From Gallaecimonas kandeliae (GTDB lineage: Bacteria; Pseudomonadota; Gammaproteobacteria; Enterobacterales; Gallaecimonadaceae), in NCBI RefSeq assembly GCF_030450055.1, contig NZ_CP118480.1:957415-1021414 (forward strand): DNA of 64,000 bases, written 5' to 3'. Positions within the stretch are counted from its first letter, which is position 1, and each line of letters opens with the position of its first letter. Of the stretch, positions 63,554 to 64,000 are shown piece after piece. The position numbers were made by a program, and so were the translations under genes. A model generated the notes under the pieces. The model was not told where the DNA came from. It saw nothing but the letters and a program-made list of their open reading frames with translations, and ran no database searches.

Positions 63554-64000
63554 ATGAAGCCGATCCCGATGACCCAGGTGGGTGCGGATAAACTGCGAGA
63601 AGAACTCAAGCACCTCAAAAGTGTGCGTCGGCCGCAGATCATCGAAGCCATCGCCACCGCCAGAGAGCTGGGCGATCTTAAGGAGAATGCTGAGTATCAC
63701 GCCGCCCGTGAACAACAGAGCTTCTGTGAAGGCCGTATTCAGGAGATCGAAGGCAAGCTCAGCAATGTGCAGATCATCGATGTCACCAAGCTCACCAACA
63801 ACGGCAAGGTGATCTTCGGCGCTACCGTGACCCTGCTGAACCTGGATACCGACGACGAGGTGACCTACCGCATCGTGGGTGACGACGAGGCCGACATCAA
63901 ACAGAACCTGATCTCCGTCAGCTCCCCAATGGCCCGGGCCTTGATAGGCAAAGCCCTGGACGATGTGGCTGTGGTGGATACCCCTTCAGGCGGCAAGGAA
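63554..64000 (+). CDS. greA: Transcription elongation factor GreA (3' truncated by window)
   Basis: The first 149 residues are present; GreA is about 158. N-terminal coiled coil with [17 protein letters not shown] and [20 protein letters not shown], then the FKBP-like C-terminal domain ([37 protein letters not shown]). GreA rescues backtracked RNA polymerase. ATG follows GGAGAAG. Confidence 0.96.
   Translation, partial: MKPIPMTQVGADKLREELKHLKSVRRPQIIEAIATARELGDLKENAEYHAAREQQSFCEGRIQEIEGKLSNVQIIDVTKLTNNGKVIFGATVTLLNLDTDDEVTYRIVGDDEADIKQNLISVSSPMARALIGKALDDVAVVDTPSGGKE

Overview
The window is from a high-GC gammaproteobacterium. The laf-type lateral flagellar cluster, the nadK/recN-grpE-dnaK-dnaJ block, carAB, TonB receptor plus glycosidase locus and PHA operon together suggest a marine Alteromonadales-like bacterium; Gallaecimonas would fit, but that assignment is an inference from gene content, not a search result. 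There are no rRNA genes, convincing tRNAs, CRISPR arrays, complete insertion sequences or prophages.

Region by region. 1-10610: the distal half of a lateral flagellar cluster (flgK partial, flgL, an unrecognised LafW-position protein, flagellin, fliD, fliS, fliT-like, fliK, fliL, sigma-28, motA, motB), many genes joined by ATGA/TGATG overlaps. 10990-14704: a four-repeat Pho box followed by a PhoX-type phosphatase lipoprotein and a two-CxxCH protein. 14699-17696: a phnDCE-type ABC transporter whose binding protein resembles the 'putative selenate' subgroup. 17784-26269: core genes smpB, ratA, ratB, bamE, recN (two LexA-type boxes), nadK, grpE, dnaK and dnaJ (two sigma-32-type promoters). An 82-bp unit is tandemly triplicated across the ratA/ratB junction.

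26441-38643 is accessory: DoxX, GNAT, M48 protease, dienelactone hydrolase, a CX5R phosphatase-like protein, DUF1993, a rhombotarget-type lipoprotein and an NADP oxidoreductase. Its most distinctive part, 34347-36163, is AT-rich and holds three minus-strand genes separated by sites with the architecture of integron attC recombination sites, with no integrase nearby. It is flanked by dispersed noncoding repeats (166 bp, about 98% identical). One cassette gene carries an R-x4-H motif of the kind found in HEPN RNases. A MetJ-type operator precedes a MetT/NhaC-family transporter (predicted methionine uptake).

38849-43841: a two-gene RND efflux system translationally coupled to dapB. 44032-54779: a maltodextrin-type locus (TonB receptor, flavin-dependent halogenase-like protein, GH13, GH31, GH13) with the same 16-bp palindromic operator before the receptor and before the glycosidase operon; it separates dapB from carAB, which are neighbours in many relatives. 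54832-59437: carAB with an ArgR-like box and UUG start. 59669-62347: PHA operon phaB-phasin-phaC. 62374-64000: OmpA-family lipoprotein, a small unknown protein and greA, cut by the window end.
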